Shown here: piece by piece, positions 35,108 to 43,167 of the stretch
Layout: each line of letters starts with the position of its first letter
Numbering within the stretch: the stretch's first letter is position 1
Assembly (NCBI GenBank): GCA_964638715.1
Contig: CAZWZF010000001.1
Coordinates: 62,001 to 126,000, forward strand
DNA from: JBAXQQ01 sp037131695
GTDB taxonomy: Bacteria > Armatimonadota > Hebobacteria > CAIYQO01
Reading direction: 5' to 3'
Length of the DNA stretch: 64,000 nt
Translations under genes and position numbers: made by a program
The notes under the pieces: generated by a model
The model's database searches: none
Told to the model about the DNA's origin: nothing
What the model saw: the letters and a program-made list of their open reading frames with translations, nothing else

Positions 35108-37318
35108 TTATGGACGATACATTATACCCGCGCCATAATTGCGTTTACTATTATCGCCTAAATCGAATGCTTTAATTGATAACCACCATTGATCGGCAAA
35201 TGGTTTCATGCGGACATCAAAAGCAACACGGCCACGTAAATCAGCTGGATCATATGCGTCAAAGGATAGCCTGGTATTTTTGGTTGGATTATATTCAACT
35301 CCTCCACCGAATTTACCTTCGACTAAACCATAACGTAACCAGGTTCGGTTGGTTAATTTATTACCAAATTCAAATGTCAACAGGTTCTTTTCTCCGACAT
35401 CAGTGATCTGAGAAAATAACATTAAATCTTGAGAATATAGCTTCACTCCGAGATCTGCGCGATTCTTTGATGAAGAACCCAAACTGTATTTCATACGATA
35501 TAATCTTCCCTCTGGCTCCATGTGCAACTTATCTAAAAATGTACCCATTTTAGCCAACTGACGCGCTGCTATAGTAACATCACTGCTTGCCACTTTCAGT
35601 GAACGTGAGATATCCAGCATGTTATTTGCGGACTCTGACGCAATTGCTTTGAATGGTTGGGATATACCAGGCAAATCATTGGCTGCGCTTTTAATATCTG
35701 CAGTTGCCAACTTTATATTAGCTGAAATATCCTTAATATTCGTAGCCACTTCTGGTAATATAGCCATCGAATTACGTGCCTCTGCCATCATTTTCTGCAA
35801 ATCATCGCCAGCTTTTTTAACATTGCCAACAGAATCACGCAATGATTGTTGAATATCTTTATCAGCAGCCAAACTTTCAATTGATGCAGCAGCATTGTCT
35901 AATCTTTTTGATAATAACACCACATTTTTTGTAGCTTCATCAAGATTCGGGATTATTTTAGTATTAGTTAATTGCGGTGTGATTGTTTCGCTTAATTTTT
36001 TCATATCGGAAGCAATAACAACCATATCAGAGATAATAGAGTCCAGAGATGGACCTTGCTTTTTTACAATCGTATCAAGATTAGCAACCAGTGAAGCAGA
36101 ATTCTCAGTAGTTTTTTTAATTCCGGTTATCATACCCTGGATATCAGCTTGATTATCAGCTAATATCTTATTCAAACCGTTTGCAAATTCTGCTGCCGAT
36201 TTAGTAGTTGTTCGCAATTCTGTTATAGATGCGGACAAATCACCTTGATTATCCTTAATCATTTTATTTAAAGTTGTAGTAATCTCACTGGCATTTGAAG
36301 CACTTGTTTTAATATCTTTCATTAAAACATTCATGTCTTCGCGGTGATCTTTCAATAGACTATTTAGTCCACCTGCTAATTCAGCAGATGCGACAGTAGT
36401 TTTCTTCAAATTTCCAATAGTTTCAGTTAAATCGTTCGAATTTTTATTTAATACTTCATTCAGACCTTTTGAAAATTCTGCTGCTGACGATGTGGTTTTA
36501 CGTAAATCTAACACTGCTTCTTGAAACTGGTCACGGTTATCTTTCATAAATTGAGATAAAACGCTGGCAAATTCAGCAGCATCACCGGTTGTACGCTTTA
36601 AATTTGCAATCATTTCAGCAACATCACCTTTATGGGTAGCAACTAATTCGCGTGCATCTTTTGCAAAAGCACTCGCTGTTTCTGTTGTACTTTCAAGATT
36701 ACGTAAGGTAGCCTCAATGGCACCACCATTACGAGCCAAAATTATCTGCATTTCCCTTGTAAAAGACGCAGATGCATTTGCAGTTTGCTGCAAGTCATGA
36801 ATTGCTAATTTCAAGGAAGTTTGTAATGATTTATCACCTATGATTGCATTTAAATTTGTTGTCGTTTCATTTAGTTTAGTTAATAACTTCCCAGTCGCTA
36901 CCAATAAATCATCCATTACCGGCGGACTGTATCCATTAACTATGTCATCAGGTTTCACTTCTTTATCAATTTTGGTAGTAGGTATAATTTCAACATATCT
37001 TTCGCCGACTAAAGCACCCATATTTACAGCGTAATGATAATTTCTTCCTAATATAACATTAGTAGGAATTATTACCCTGACTAACGCAAGGTTTGTCTCT
37101 GGGTCTACTCTTACACTTAAAACTCTGCCTACAGAAATACCAGACACACGAACTTGGGCACCAACTAAAATCCCTTGTGCTTGAGTGAAACGAATTTCAA
37201 AAGCATATTTCCCTTTTTCCTGACCATATTTGTTTATAGTTGCGATAACTAAAACCAGCAACGCTATGCCAGTAATAAACATGACGCCAACTTTAAATTC
37301 ATTTCCCTTATTACCCAT
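35108..37318 (-). CDS. MCE (MlaD-type) protein with long repeat rod and C-terminal beta domain
   Basis: A 736-residue lipid-transport protein. Residues 12-29 form a single membrane anchor; the MCE domain (about 38-118) shows YAFEIRFTQAQGILVGAQVRVSGI and VGERYVEI. Then comes a rod of eight tandem repeats of exactly 32 residues (176-431), more helix, and a C-terminal domain (about 610-736) of alternating strands such as RYGLVEGKFGGGVEY and a terminal Tyr-Arg-Pro typical of outer-membrane insertion or contact. It suggests a shaft reaching from the inner to the outer membrane. mlaF is 22 nt upstream; no MlaE-type permease is nearby. Confidence 0.9.
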   Translation of the reverse strand: MGNKGNEFKVGVMFITGIALLVLVIATINKYGQEKGKYAFEIRFTQAQGILVGAQVRVSGISVGRVLSVRVDPETNLALVRVIIPTNVILGRNYHYAVNMGALVGERYVEIIPTTKIDKEVKPDDIVNGYSPPVMDDLLVATGKLLTKLNETTTNLNAIIGDKSLQTSLKLAIHDLQQTANASASFTREMQIILARNGGAIEATLRNLESTTETASAFAKDARELVATHKGDVAEMIANLKRTTGDAAEFASVLSQFMKDNRDQFQEAVLDLRKTTSSAAEFSKGLNEVLNKNSNDLTETIGNLKKTTVASAELAGGLNSLLKDHREDMNVLMKDIKTSASNASEITTTLNKMIKDNQGDLSASITELRTTTKSAAEFANGLNKILADNQADIQGMITGIKKTTENSASLVANLDTIVKKQGPSLDSIISDMVVIASDMKKLSETITPQLTNTKIIPNLDEATKNVVLLSKRLDNAAASIESLAADKDIQQSLRDSVGNVKKAGDDLQKMMAEARNSMAILPEVATNIKDISANIKLATADIKSAANDLPGISQPFKAIASESANNMLDISRSLKVASSDVTIAARQLAKMGTFLDKLHMEPEGRLYRMKYSLGSSSKNRADLGVKLYSQDLMLFSQITDVGEKNLLTFEFGNKLTNRTWLRYGLVEGKFGGGVEYNPTKNTRLSFDAYDPADLRGRVAFDVRMKPFADQWWLSIKAFDLGDNSKRNYGAGIMYRP
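36026..36793 (-). repeat. Eight tandem 96-bp units (32-residue repeats) within the MCE gene
   Basis: Every unit is exactly 32 codons with no indels: it opens with (L/I)(K/R)xTTxxAAEF, passes GLNxxLKDN and ends near a hydrophobic-x-(D/N). The DNA of the units has diverged, so this is an old array kept in length by selection rather than a recent expansion. Confidence 0.9.
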
Positions 37319-37339
37319 CGTATCACCCTTTTTTTATAA

Positions 37340-37348
37340 ATTATACCA
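37340..37348 (-). promoter_or_regulatory. Extended -10 promoter before mlaD, overlapping the mlaF stop
   Basis: TGGTATAAT on the minus strand overlaps the TAA stop of mlaF. A TCGACA resembling a -35 lies 19 bp further upstream. It would give the MCE gene its own transcript. Confidence 0.42.
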
Positions 37349-38099
37349 CGTGTATCGGACCATCTGTCGAGCCATTAACAAATTGCCGTACGACAGGATC
37401 ATCACTTTGCATAAATTCATCTGCATTACCACAGAATAGTAATTTCCCTTCATATAACATTGCTGCACGATTTGATAAATGTAAAATATCAGGGACATCA
37501 TGCGAAACAATAATTTCGGTAACTCCCAGATTATCCCGTAATGATACAATTAATTCATCAATAGCGGCAGCTATTACCGGGTCAAGACCACTTGTCGGTT
37601 CATCATATAATAATATCGATGGTTTGCTGACTAATGCACGAGCAATGCCTACCCTTTTCTGCATACCACCTGACAACTCAGACGGTAGCATTTTTTCAAT
37701 TCCCGGCATTCCAACTTCCCGTAATCGCTCCGCCACAATTACTCTTATATCATTATCTTTCATAAATGTGTGTTCGCATAAATGAAAACCTACATTCTCT
37801 TCAACTGTCAAAGAATCAAATAATGCGCCGTATTGGAATACTAATCCTAATTTCTGCCGCATAATATTCAATTCTTTTTCTTTATATTTGGTGATATCTT
37901 TTCCCATTACAAATAACTTACCAGCGGTTGGTTTTATTAAGCCGGTAATTAATCGCAATAATGTTGTTTTACCAGTGCCTGACAGTCCAACAACAGCAAA
38001 TATCTCACCTTCATATATAGTCAGAGAAACATTTTTCAATATTTCTCTGTCTGCTATTGAATAAGATAAATTTTCTAATTCGATTATTACTTCACTCAT
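37341..38099 (-). CDS. ABC transporter ATPase, MlaF-type
   Basis: A 252-residue ATPase with Walker A GLSGTGKT (38-45), Q-loop VFQYGALFDSLTVEENVGF (characteristic of the MlaF/Ttg2A group), signature LSGGMQKRVGIARAL, Walker B ILLYDEPTSGLD and the switch His in VSHD. It powers lipid movement between membranes together with an MlaE permease and MCE protein. The ATG at 38099 leaves a 1-nt gap to the DUF58 gene. The permease is absent from the window and must be encoded elsewhere. Confidence 0.92.
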   Translation of the reverse strand: MSEVIIELENLSYSIADREILKNVSLTIYEGEIFAVVGLSGTGKTTLLRLITGLIKPTAGKLFVMGKDITKYKEKELNIMRQKLGLVFQYGALFDSLTVEENVGFHLCEHTFMKDNDIRVIVAERLREVGMPGIEKMLPSELSGGMQKRVGIARALVSKPSILLYDEPTSGLDPVIAAAIDELIVSLRDNLGVTEIIVSHDVPDILHLSNRAAMLYEGKLLFCGNADEFMQSDDPVVRQFVNGSTDGPIHVV

Positions 38100-38100
38100 A

Positions 38101-39024
38101 TTAATCCAACATTCCACGCTGTCTGAATGTATGTAAAATTAAATCGTCTACCGGAGAATCAGTTACAGCATTCAAGTAATTAATTCCGTATTTATTACAT
38201 ATTCCCTGCAAATATTCTAAATAACCGTGCAACTTATTCTGGTATTTCTTAAGCAAGCCTGGTGTAACAGTAATTTCTTTTATGATACCAGTTTCACTGT
38301 CTACCAGTTTCAAATCACCTGCATAAGTTGGCATAATTTCCTCACGGGATAATAACTGCATAACAGATGGTGCGAAACGACGTCCGGTGAGTGCTTTTAA
38401 ACCTAAATCAACATCATTAGACATGCAATCAGATATTAATAATATCGGACCGACAGACTTAGCGGTTGCAGCATATTCTTTTAAAGCTTTCCCTATATCT
38501 GTGCTGCCATTTGGAGTAAGGTTCTGCAGCCAACTGAACAACAACTGTGCTTTTCCGCGACCACGTATATTCTGTATACGTGGACCAGTGTTATTGGTTA
38601 TTGCAGTAACACATACCCGATCATATTTACATAAAGCAATATAACCGAGTGCCGCACAAATTTGTTTACCATAATGAAGTTTTGTAGGTGTGCCAAAATC
38701 CATGGAAGAACTGGTGTCCAGCAGTAAATGAATAGTTACATCATCTTCTTCGATAAATAATTTTATGAATAATTTTTCTAATCTCGCGTATGCGTTCCAG
38801 TCGACATACCGCAAATCATCGCCAAAAACGTAATTCCTAAAATCAGCAAACTCAACTGAACTGCCACGACGCAGGCTGCGTCGTTCACCACGCATTTTAC
38901 CAGCAAACGATTTGTTTATAACTACCGAAAGCTGCTGTAATTTGCGAATAAAATCAGCAGATAATAGGATATCTTGTCCATTATCATCTGTTTTATTACT
39001 GGTTTTATCAATCAAATCTTCCAT
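38101..39024 (-). CDS. DUF58 domain protein (VWA-like)
   Basis: A 307-residue soluble protein with the DUF58 core RGSSVEFADFRNYVFGDDLRYVDWNAYAR divided around residues 53-80, followed by a von Willebrand A-like fold with the metal-site motif LLDTSSSMDFG. DUF58 proteins usually work with a MoxR AAA+ ATPase as chaperones; no moxR is adjacent here. It is 1 nt before mlaF and 14 nt after plsC, within the envelope-lipid operon. Confidence 0.92.
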   Translation of the reverse strand: MEDLIDKTSNKTDDNGQDILLSADFIRKLQQLSVVINKSFAGKMRGERRSLRRGSSVEFADFRNYVFGDDLRYVDWNAYARLEKLFIKLFIEEDDVTIHLLLDTSSSMDFGTPTKLHYGKQICAALGYIALCKYDRVCVTAITNNTGPRIQNIRGRGKAQLLFSWLQNLTPNGSTDIGKALKEYAATAKSVGPILLISDCMSNDVDLGLKALTGRRFAPSVMQLLSREEIMPTYAGDLKLVDSETGIIKEITVTPGLLKKYQNKLHGYLEYLQGICNKYGINYLNAVTDSPVDDLILHTFRQRGMLD

Positions 39025-39038
39025 TTATTAATGTTGTC

Positions 39039-39692
39039 CTACTCTTCTAAATAGTCTGCCGGTACTCTGTCCCCTGCTCCATTTTCTCGTAACATTCGTG
39101 CTATTTCCCGTGCTGTTCTTACTGCAATATCATGATAAAATGCGCGGTCTGGCTTGACACCATCCGGCACATCAAAATAAATAGGTTTACCATAAACAAC
39201 CGTTATCTGATGAAATTTTATTTTCTTAGAATTAACCGGCATAACAATATCAGTTCCAATACATGCCACCGGCACTATAGGCACTCTTGCACGTACTGCA
39301 AGCATTGCTACACCATCCTGTGGTTCCTGCAACATACCACTTCTGCTTCTTGTGCCTTCAATAAACATGCTGACTGCCTTGCCTTCACGCAACAGTTCTT
39401 CAGCTTTTTTCATTGCCTGCCGGTCAACACCACCTCGATTTACAGGGAATGCACCCCAGCTATACATCATGCGTCCGAAAAGCCAATTCTTAAATAAACC
39501 AATCTCTGCCATAAAATATATCATTCTGGGACAACCAGACCCAACAAGAGGAGGGTCGAGATATGATACATGGTTTCCCGCAATCATTACTCCACCGGTA
39601 AGCGGGACATTTTCCCGCCCAATTACTTTCATTTTGCCAACTATAATCAGGAATAACTTACAGAAACTCCTGCCTAACCAATACATAAACAT
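39039..39692 (-). CDS. plsC: 1-acyl-sn-glycerol-3-phosphate acyltransferase (PlsC)
   Basis: PlsC adds the second fatty acid to lysophosphatidic acid during phospholipid synthesis. The 217-residue protein has one N-terminal membrane helix, the catalytic His-x4-Asp (GNHVSYLDPP, His41 and Asp46), the FPVNRGGVDR substrate loop, FIEGTRSRSG and VPIVPVACIG. It is the classical short type and therefore distinct from the GlsA-like enzyme further down the operon. Adjacent to ybaB with a 1-nt gap. Confidence 0.93.
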   Translation of the reverse strand: MFMYWLGRSFCKLFLIIVGKMKVIGRENVPLTGGVMIAGNHVSYLDPPLVGSGCPRMIYFMAEIGLFKNWLFGRMMYSWGAFPVNRGGVDRQAMKKAEELLREGKAVSMFIEGTRSRSGMLQEPQDGVAMLAVRARVPIVPVACIGTDIVMPVNSKKIKFHQITVVYGKPIYFDVPDGVKPDRAFYHDIAVRTAREIARMLRENGAGDRVPADYLEE

Positions 39693-39693
39693 T

Positions 39694-40026
39694 TTAAAAT
39701 CTCGGCAGCTTTCCGCCCATACCTGGCAAATTTAAACCACCTGTAACTGCAGCCATTTTTGATTCGCGCAGTGCAGATGAGGCTTCAATAGCTTCATTCA
39801 CGGCAGCTAAAACAAGATCTTCAAGCATTTCTACATCATCCTGGTCTACAACTTCAGGCTTAATTTTAATGCTTTTAACATTGCCATGACCGTCAGCAAC
39901 CACAACCACCATTCCACCACCAGATGAACCTTCAACACGATCGGTTTCAAGTTCTTCCTGTGCTTTCATCATTTTTTTCTGCATTTCCTGCAGCATTTTC
40001 ATCTGGTTCATATTACCGAAACCCAT
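39694..40026 (-). CDS. YbaB/EbfC nucleoid-associated protein
   Basis: A 110-residue protein: N-terminal coiled helix (MKMLQEMQKKMMKAQEEL), the central VEGSSGGGMVVVVADGHGNVKSIKI and VDQDDVEMLEDLVLAAVNEA are diagnostic of YbaB/EbfC, a dimeric DNA-binding nucleoid protein. It usually sits between dnaX and recR; here it lies in an envelope-lipid run, which is an unusual place. GGAGAAATT provides the ribosome site. Confidence 0.94.
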   Translation of the reverse strand: MGFGNMNQMKMLQEMQKKMMKAQEELETDRVEGSSGGGMVVVVADGHGNVKSIKIKPEVVDQDDVEMLEDLVLAAVNEAIEASSALRESKMAAVTGGLNLPGMGGKLPRF

Positions 40027-40044
40027 TCAATTTCTCCCTTTTTG

Positions 40045-40776
40045 TCACCAATTTATGACACATATTTGTTTTTTATCAATTGTAGCGATATTACATATAA
40101 GTGTTCTTGCCAAAGTTTTCGTACGAATTTCCTGACCATCCTGCAATATTGCGCCTGCAGCTAAAGCATCAGCCAATTTATAAATAATATCTATTGCGTT
40201 ATTAACTTCACTATTTGCAATATCTATAACCTTTATTTCCTGACGAGCGAATATTGCCAATCCTGAAGTTAATAAAGTTGTTTTATCACCATTTATTTGC
40301 CTGGCGATGTTTAAATATATTCGGGGAGAAAAAGGTTGGGAAAAAATATCACGCCGCCATGATAAAGCATCCCACCAGCGATTTGCCAAATAATCATATA
40401 CAGCGCATCCGCCATTTTCTAACAGGAACATTATTAAACCGACAGTGTCACGAAGATAATCTAAATTAGGCTGATCAGCAAAATCTGCTTTTAACTCTAA
40501 ACATTCTTGCGCCATTAAGATGCGAGCATCTAAAGCAGGATTTCTGCCAATGGATTTTTCCCAAACATCACCACTGCGCAATTCTGCCATTTGCGTTTCG
40601 TTATGCTGGTCATAACGGAATAATTTAACACCTTTAAATAATCCCGCAGAACGATATTCAGCTGATGAAAAAGCAGGCAAAGGTGGAAATTCACCATATA
40701 TTCGATATCTGAAATAAATCTTTTCAGATGTCGGTTGATATAATTTCCGCGGCCAGCTTTCCAATATTATTGTCAT
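40045..40776 (-). CDS. Cytoplasmic protein of unknown function
   Basis: I do not recognise this 243-residue protein. It has no signal peptide or membrane helix. A beta-rich first third includes FRYRIYGEFPPLPAFS, the middle is helical (LDARILMAQECLELKADF, DTVGLIMFLLENGGCAVYDY), and the C-terminal third alternates strands and helices (LLTSGLAIFARQEIKVIDI). The last part faintly recalls DUF4261, but I would not assign it. It is 18 nt upstream of ybaB and probably cotranscribed. Confidence 0.7.
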   Translation of the reverse strand: MTIILESWPRKLYQPTSEKIYFRYRIYGEFPPLPAFSSAEYRSAGLFKGVKLFRYDQHNETQMAELRSGDVWEKSIGRNPALDARILMAQECLELKADFADQPNLDYLRDTVGLIMFLLENGGCAVYDYLANRWWDALSWRRDIFSQPFSPRIYLNIARQINGDKTTLLTSGLAIFARQEIKVIDIANSEVNNAIDIIYKLADALAAGAILQDGQEIRTKTLARTLICNIATIDKKQICVINW

Positions 40777-40846
40777 ATCTCTTCTTTATACAATTTGTGC
40801 CAAACAAAAAATATACTATTTTCGCGTTTTAATCAATGGCTGTAGC

Positions 40847-41638
40847 CTAACGTGTGTAAATATCTATCACTCGGGCATTTTGAGGAGCTGAATATTTGCT
40901 ACCTTGCCTGATTAATGGAGCAGCAATTGTTACTGCCGGTCTCGATGGTACCCAATTTATGGATTTCGCGTTTAACTTTACCCATAATGTTAATGCGTCA
41001 CCAAGAGTTAAGTATGTCGTAAAAGTTGTACCCTGATCTTTCTGTGATTGAGGATACATTAAATCTTTAGTATTCGTCATTGAATGTCCCAAACCTAATA
41101 CATGACCAATCTCATGAGTTAATACTCGCCTTATTTCCCAATCCTGCATTAATGGATGACCCGAAATTGGGTCAATCAAAGCTATTTGAATATCAAAAAC
41201 CGGTGCGTTTACAGTGCCAACAACTGTTGTTAAGCCTAAAACTTTATCTACTGTTCCATAAGTTATACTATCGACAAATCGGATTGATACAATAGGATTA
41301 GTATTTACCCTACTTAATATAGAAACTCGAGGATCTGCGACATTCAAACACCTAATTGCGTCTTCCCCTTCTTCTTCAATTGTTTTTAACCCAGAAATTG
41401 TTTTTGTAGATTCATTTTTATATGCAACAGTTATTGGATATAAATTATTAGGGATTTGCTGATCAAGTGAAAAAGCATCACCTGAATTTGGATAAGCTGG
41501 AGTTATAGTAGTAAACCAGCCAACAGGAACATTCGTTACCGGTTGAGGAGGAATATTAATAATAGTTTTATTTCCACCGCCACAACCAGATATGATTAAC
41601 ATCACCAATACATGTAAATAAAGATTATAAATTTTCAT
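40847..41638 (-). CDS. Metzincin-type zinc metalloprotease lipoprotein
   Basis: A 263-residue lipoprotein with lipobox IISGC (Cys19) and a poly-Gly start. The active site THEIGHVLGLGHS gives His175, Glu176, His179 and the third ligand His185, and Met194 in DLMYPQ is the expected Met-turn, so this is a matrixin-like metzincin. It lacks a clear pro-domain with a cysteine switch. It probably acts in the periplasm or at the cell surface. It overlaps the end of queC by 14 nt; the functional link is unclear. Confidence 0.88.
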   Translation of the reverse strand: MKIYNLYLHVLVMLIISGCGGGNKTIINIPPQPVTNVPVGWFTTITPAYPNSGDAFSLDQQIPNNLYPITVAYKNESTKTISGLKTIEEEGEDAIRCLNVADPRVSILSRVNTNPIVSIRFVDSITYGTVDKVLGLTTVVGTVNAPVFDIQIALIDPISGHPLMQDWEIRRVLTHEIGHVLGLGHSMTNTKDLMYPQSQKDQGTTFTTYLTLGDALTLWVKLNAKSINWVPSRPAVTIAAPLIRQGSKYSAPQNARVIDIYTR

Positions 41639-42314
41639 AAATTACAGGGTCCTTCGTACCATTTTCAGCAAAACCTGCTAATCTTATTTTACATGAATCG
41701 CATTTGCCGCAAGCAAACTCTCCCCCGTTATAACAGCTCCAAGTCAGGGAATAGTCCAGGGAAAGTTTTAATCCAGAAGCGATTATTTCTGCCTTTTTCA
41801 TATCAATCAGCGGCGTATAGATTTTATATTTAATATCATTTTCCACACCGGCTTTTGTGGCTAAATTTGCCATCTTCTCAAAAGCATTCAAATATTCTGA
41901 CCTGCAGTCAGGATATCCACTGTAATCAACCTGATTCATTCCGGCTACTATCACATTTGCATCAACCACTTCAGCATATCCAAGGGCAACGGATAAAAAT
42001 ATCGTATTTCGCGCTGGAACATACGTTATTGGAATTCCGGTTGATATTTCATTGTCGCTGCGGTTTATCGGCACCGGAATATCATCTGTTAACGCACTGC
42101 CGCCTATTTCGCGCAATGAAATATCAACTATTCTATGCTGAACCATGCCCAAAGCATTCGCCAATACTTTAGCCGATTCAACTTCACGCAAATGCCTTTG
42201 ACCGTATGCTATTGTTAAACCATACAGGTTATAACCTTGTGATTTTGCTATTACTGCTGCTGTCGCACTATCTAAACCACCTGATAACAAAACGACTGCA
42301 TTTGTATTTTCCAT
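41625..42314 (-). CDS. queC: 7-cyano-7-deazaguanine synthase QueC
   Basis: QueC turns 7-carboxy-7-deazaguanine into preQ0 in queuosine synthesis. The 229-residue protein has the PP-loop VLLSGGLDSATA (Ser11-Ser16) and the four-Cys zinc site at the end (SCYNGGEFACGKCDSCKIR). queD, queE and queF are not in the window, and no preQ1 riboswitch was seen upstream. It starts 4 nt after the preceding membrane-protein gene. Confidence 0.95.
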   Translation of the reverse strand: MENTNAVVLLSGGLDSATAAVIAKSQGYNLYGLTIAYGQRHLREVESAKVLANALGMVQHRIVDISLREIGGSALTDDIPVPINRSDNEISTGIPITYVPARNTIFLSVALGYAEVVDANVIVAGMNQVDYSGYPDCRSEYLNAFEKMANLATKAGVENDIKYKIYTPLIDMKKAEIIASGLKLSLDYSLTWSCYNGGEFACGKCDSCKIRLAGFAENGTKDPVIYENL

Positions 42315-42318
42315 TTTT

Positions 42319-43134
42319 TCACCTTATTAATAATCTTTCTGCCGGAACAAGAAATATTGTTAATATCGTAACTAACAACATAACCCAACCAATATTAACT
42401 AAAGTCTTTCTCAGTCTATATGGCCGTGAATGCCAAACCAAATAAGCAATTCCTGCAACGGAAATCATTATCACTATATTTAACATATCTACAATGTTAA
42501 TTGAAAAACCATTCATAAAATTGCGATACATCGAAAAAACAACTACGCCACAAATAACTATTGAAAGAAACTTATTTATATCTGCGCCAACTAATTCCTG
42601 ATATAAACGTCCCCATTTTCGCAATAAAGCAAACCAGCGCATGAATTGCCAAAGTACAAACCAGCTGAACAAAGTGTAATAAAATCCAAACTCAAAAGCA
42701 TTAAATAATGAAGTAATATAAACTGATGGATACATTACTGATAAAAAGAAATTGCTGATTGCGCGTAAAATAACATAACCACCCAATGCAGCAATAATCA
42801 TCCGCAACTGATGCAAATCCGGTCTTACAGCTATTTTTTCTCTGACACCTTCCCCCTCGGGAGTCATGTTTATTTCTTTATCTTTTTCATCTTCAGTATT
42901 GCGATATTCATATTCAGTTATTCGTAATCCTATCGCAGCCGACAAAGTTAATGCAAAATATGGCAAAAATCCAAGTACCGGCAAAGTATAGCCAAAGCCC
43001 AATACAGCTAATTGCCATGCATGCCCAATTGGACCCATTTCTAAAATATATCCAAAAAGAGAAAAAACAGCCACAACTAAAATGGCTTTCCTTTTAACCA
43101 CAATATCAGATTCTGGTTTTCTGGTTATATTCAT
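42319..43134 (-). CDS. Polytopic membrane protein, unknown
   Basis: A 271-residue inner-membrane protein with about seven hydrophobic segments (for example AILVVAVFSLFGYILEM, LPVLGFLPYFALTLSAAIGL, FYYTLFSWFVLWQFMRW) and one charged cytoplasmic loop around residues 72-105 (EYEYRNTEDEKDKEINM). I recognise no family. It is upstream of queC with a 4-nt gap, so it might transport a precursor, but nothing in the sequence shows it. Confidence 0.75.
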   Translation of the reverse strand: MNITRKPESDIVVKRKAILVVAVFSLFGYILEMGPIGHAWQLAVLGFGYTLPVLGFLPYFALTLSAAIGLRITEYEYRNTEDEKDKEINMTPEGEGVREKIAVRPDLHQLRMIIAALGGYVILRAISNFFLSVMYPSVYITSLFNAFEFGFYYTLFSWFVLWQFMRWFALLRKWGRLYQELVGADINKFLSIVICGVVVFSMYRNFMNGFSINIVDMLNIVIMISVAGIAYLVWHSRPYRLRKTLVNIGWVMLLVTILTIFLVPAERLLIR

Positions 43135-43167
43135 AAACTTTATTATACTCTCGATGTGATATATTGG

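Noticed and set aside
36026..36793. Assembly artefact as the source of the 32-residue repeats
   Set aside because: The eight DNA units differ widely from each other, so a collapsed or duplicated read cannot explain them.
41625..43134. PreQ1 riboswitch upstream of queC
   Set aside because: Only 4 nt separate queC from the upstream gene, and no C-rich loop with an A-rich tail was seen.
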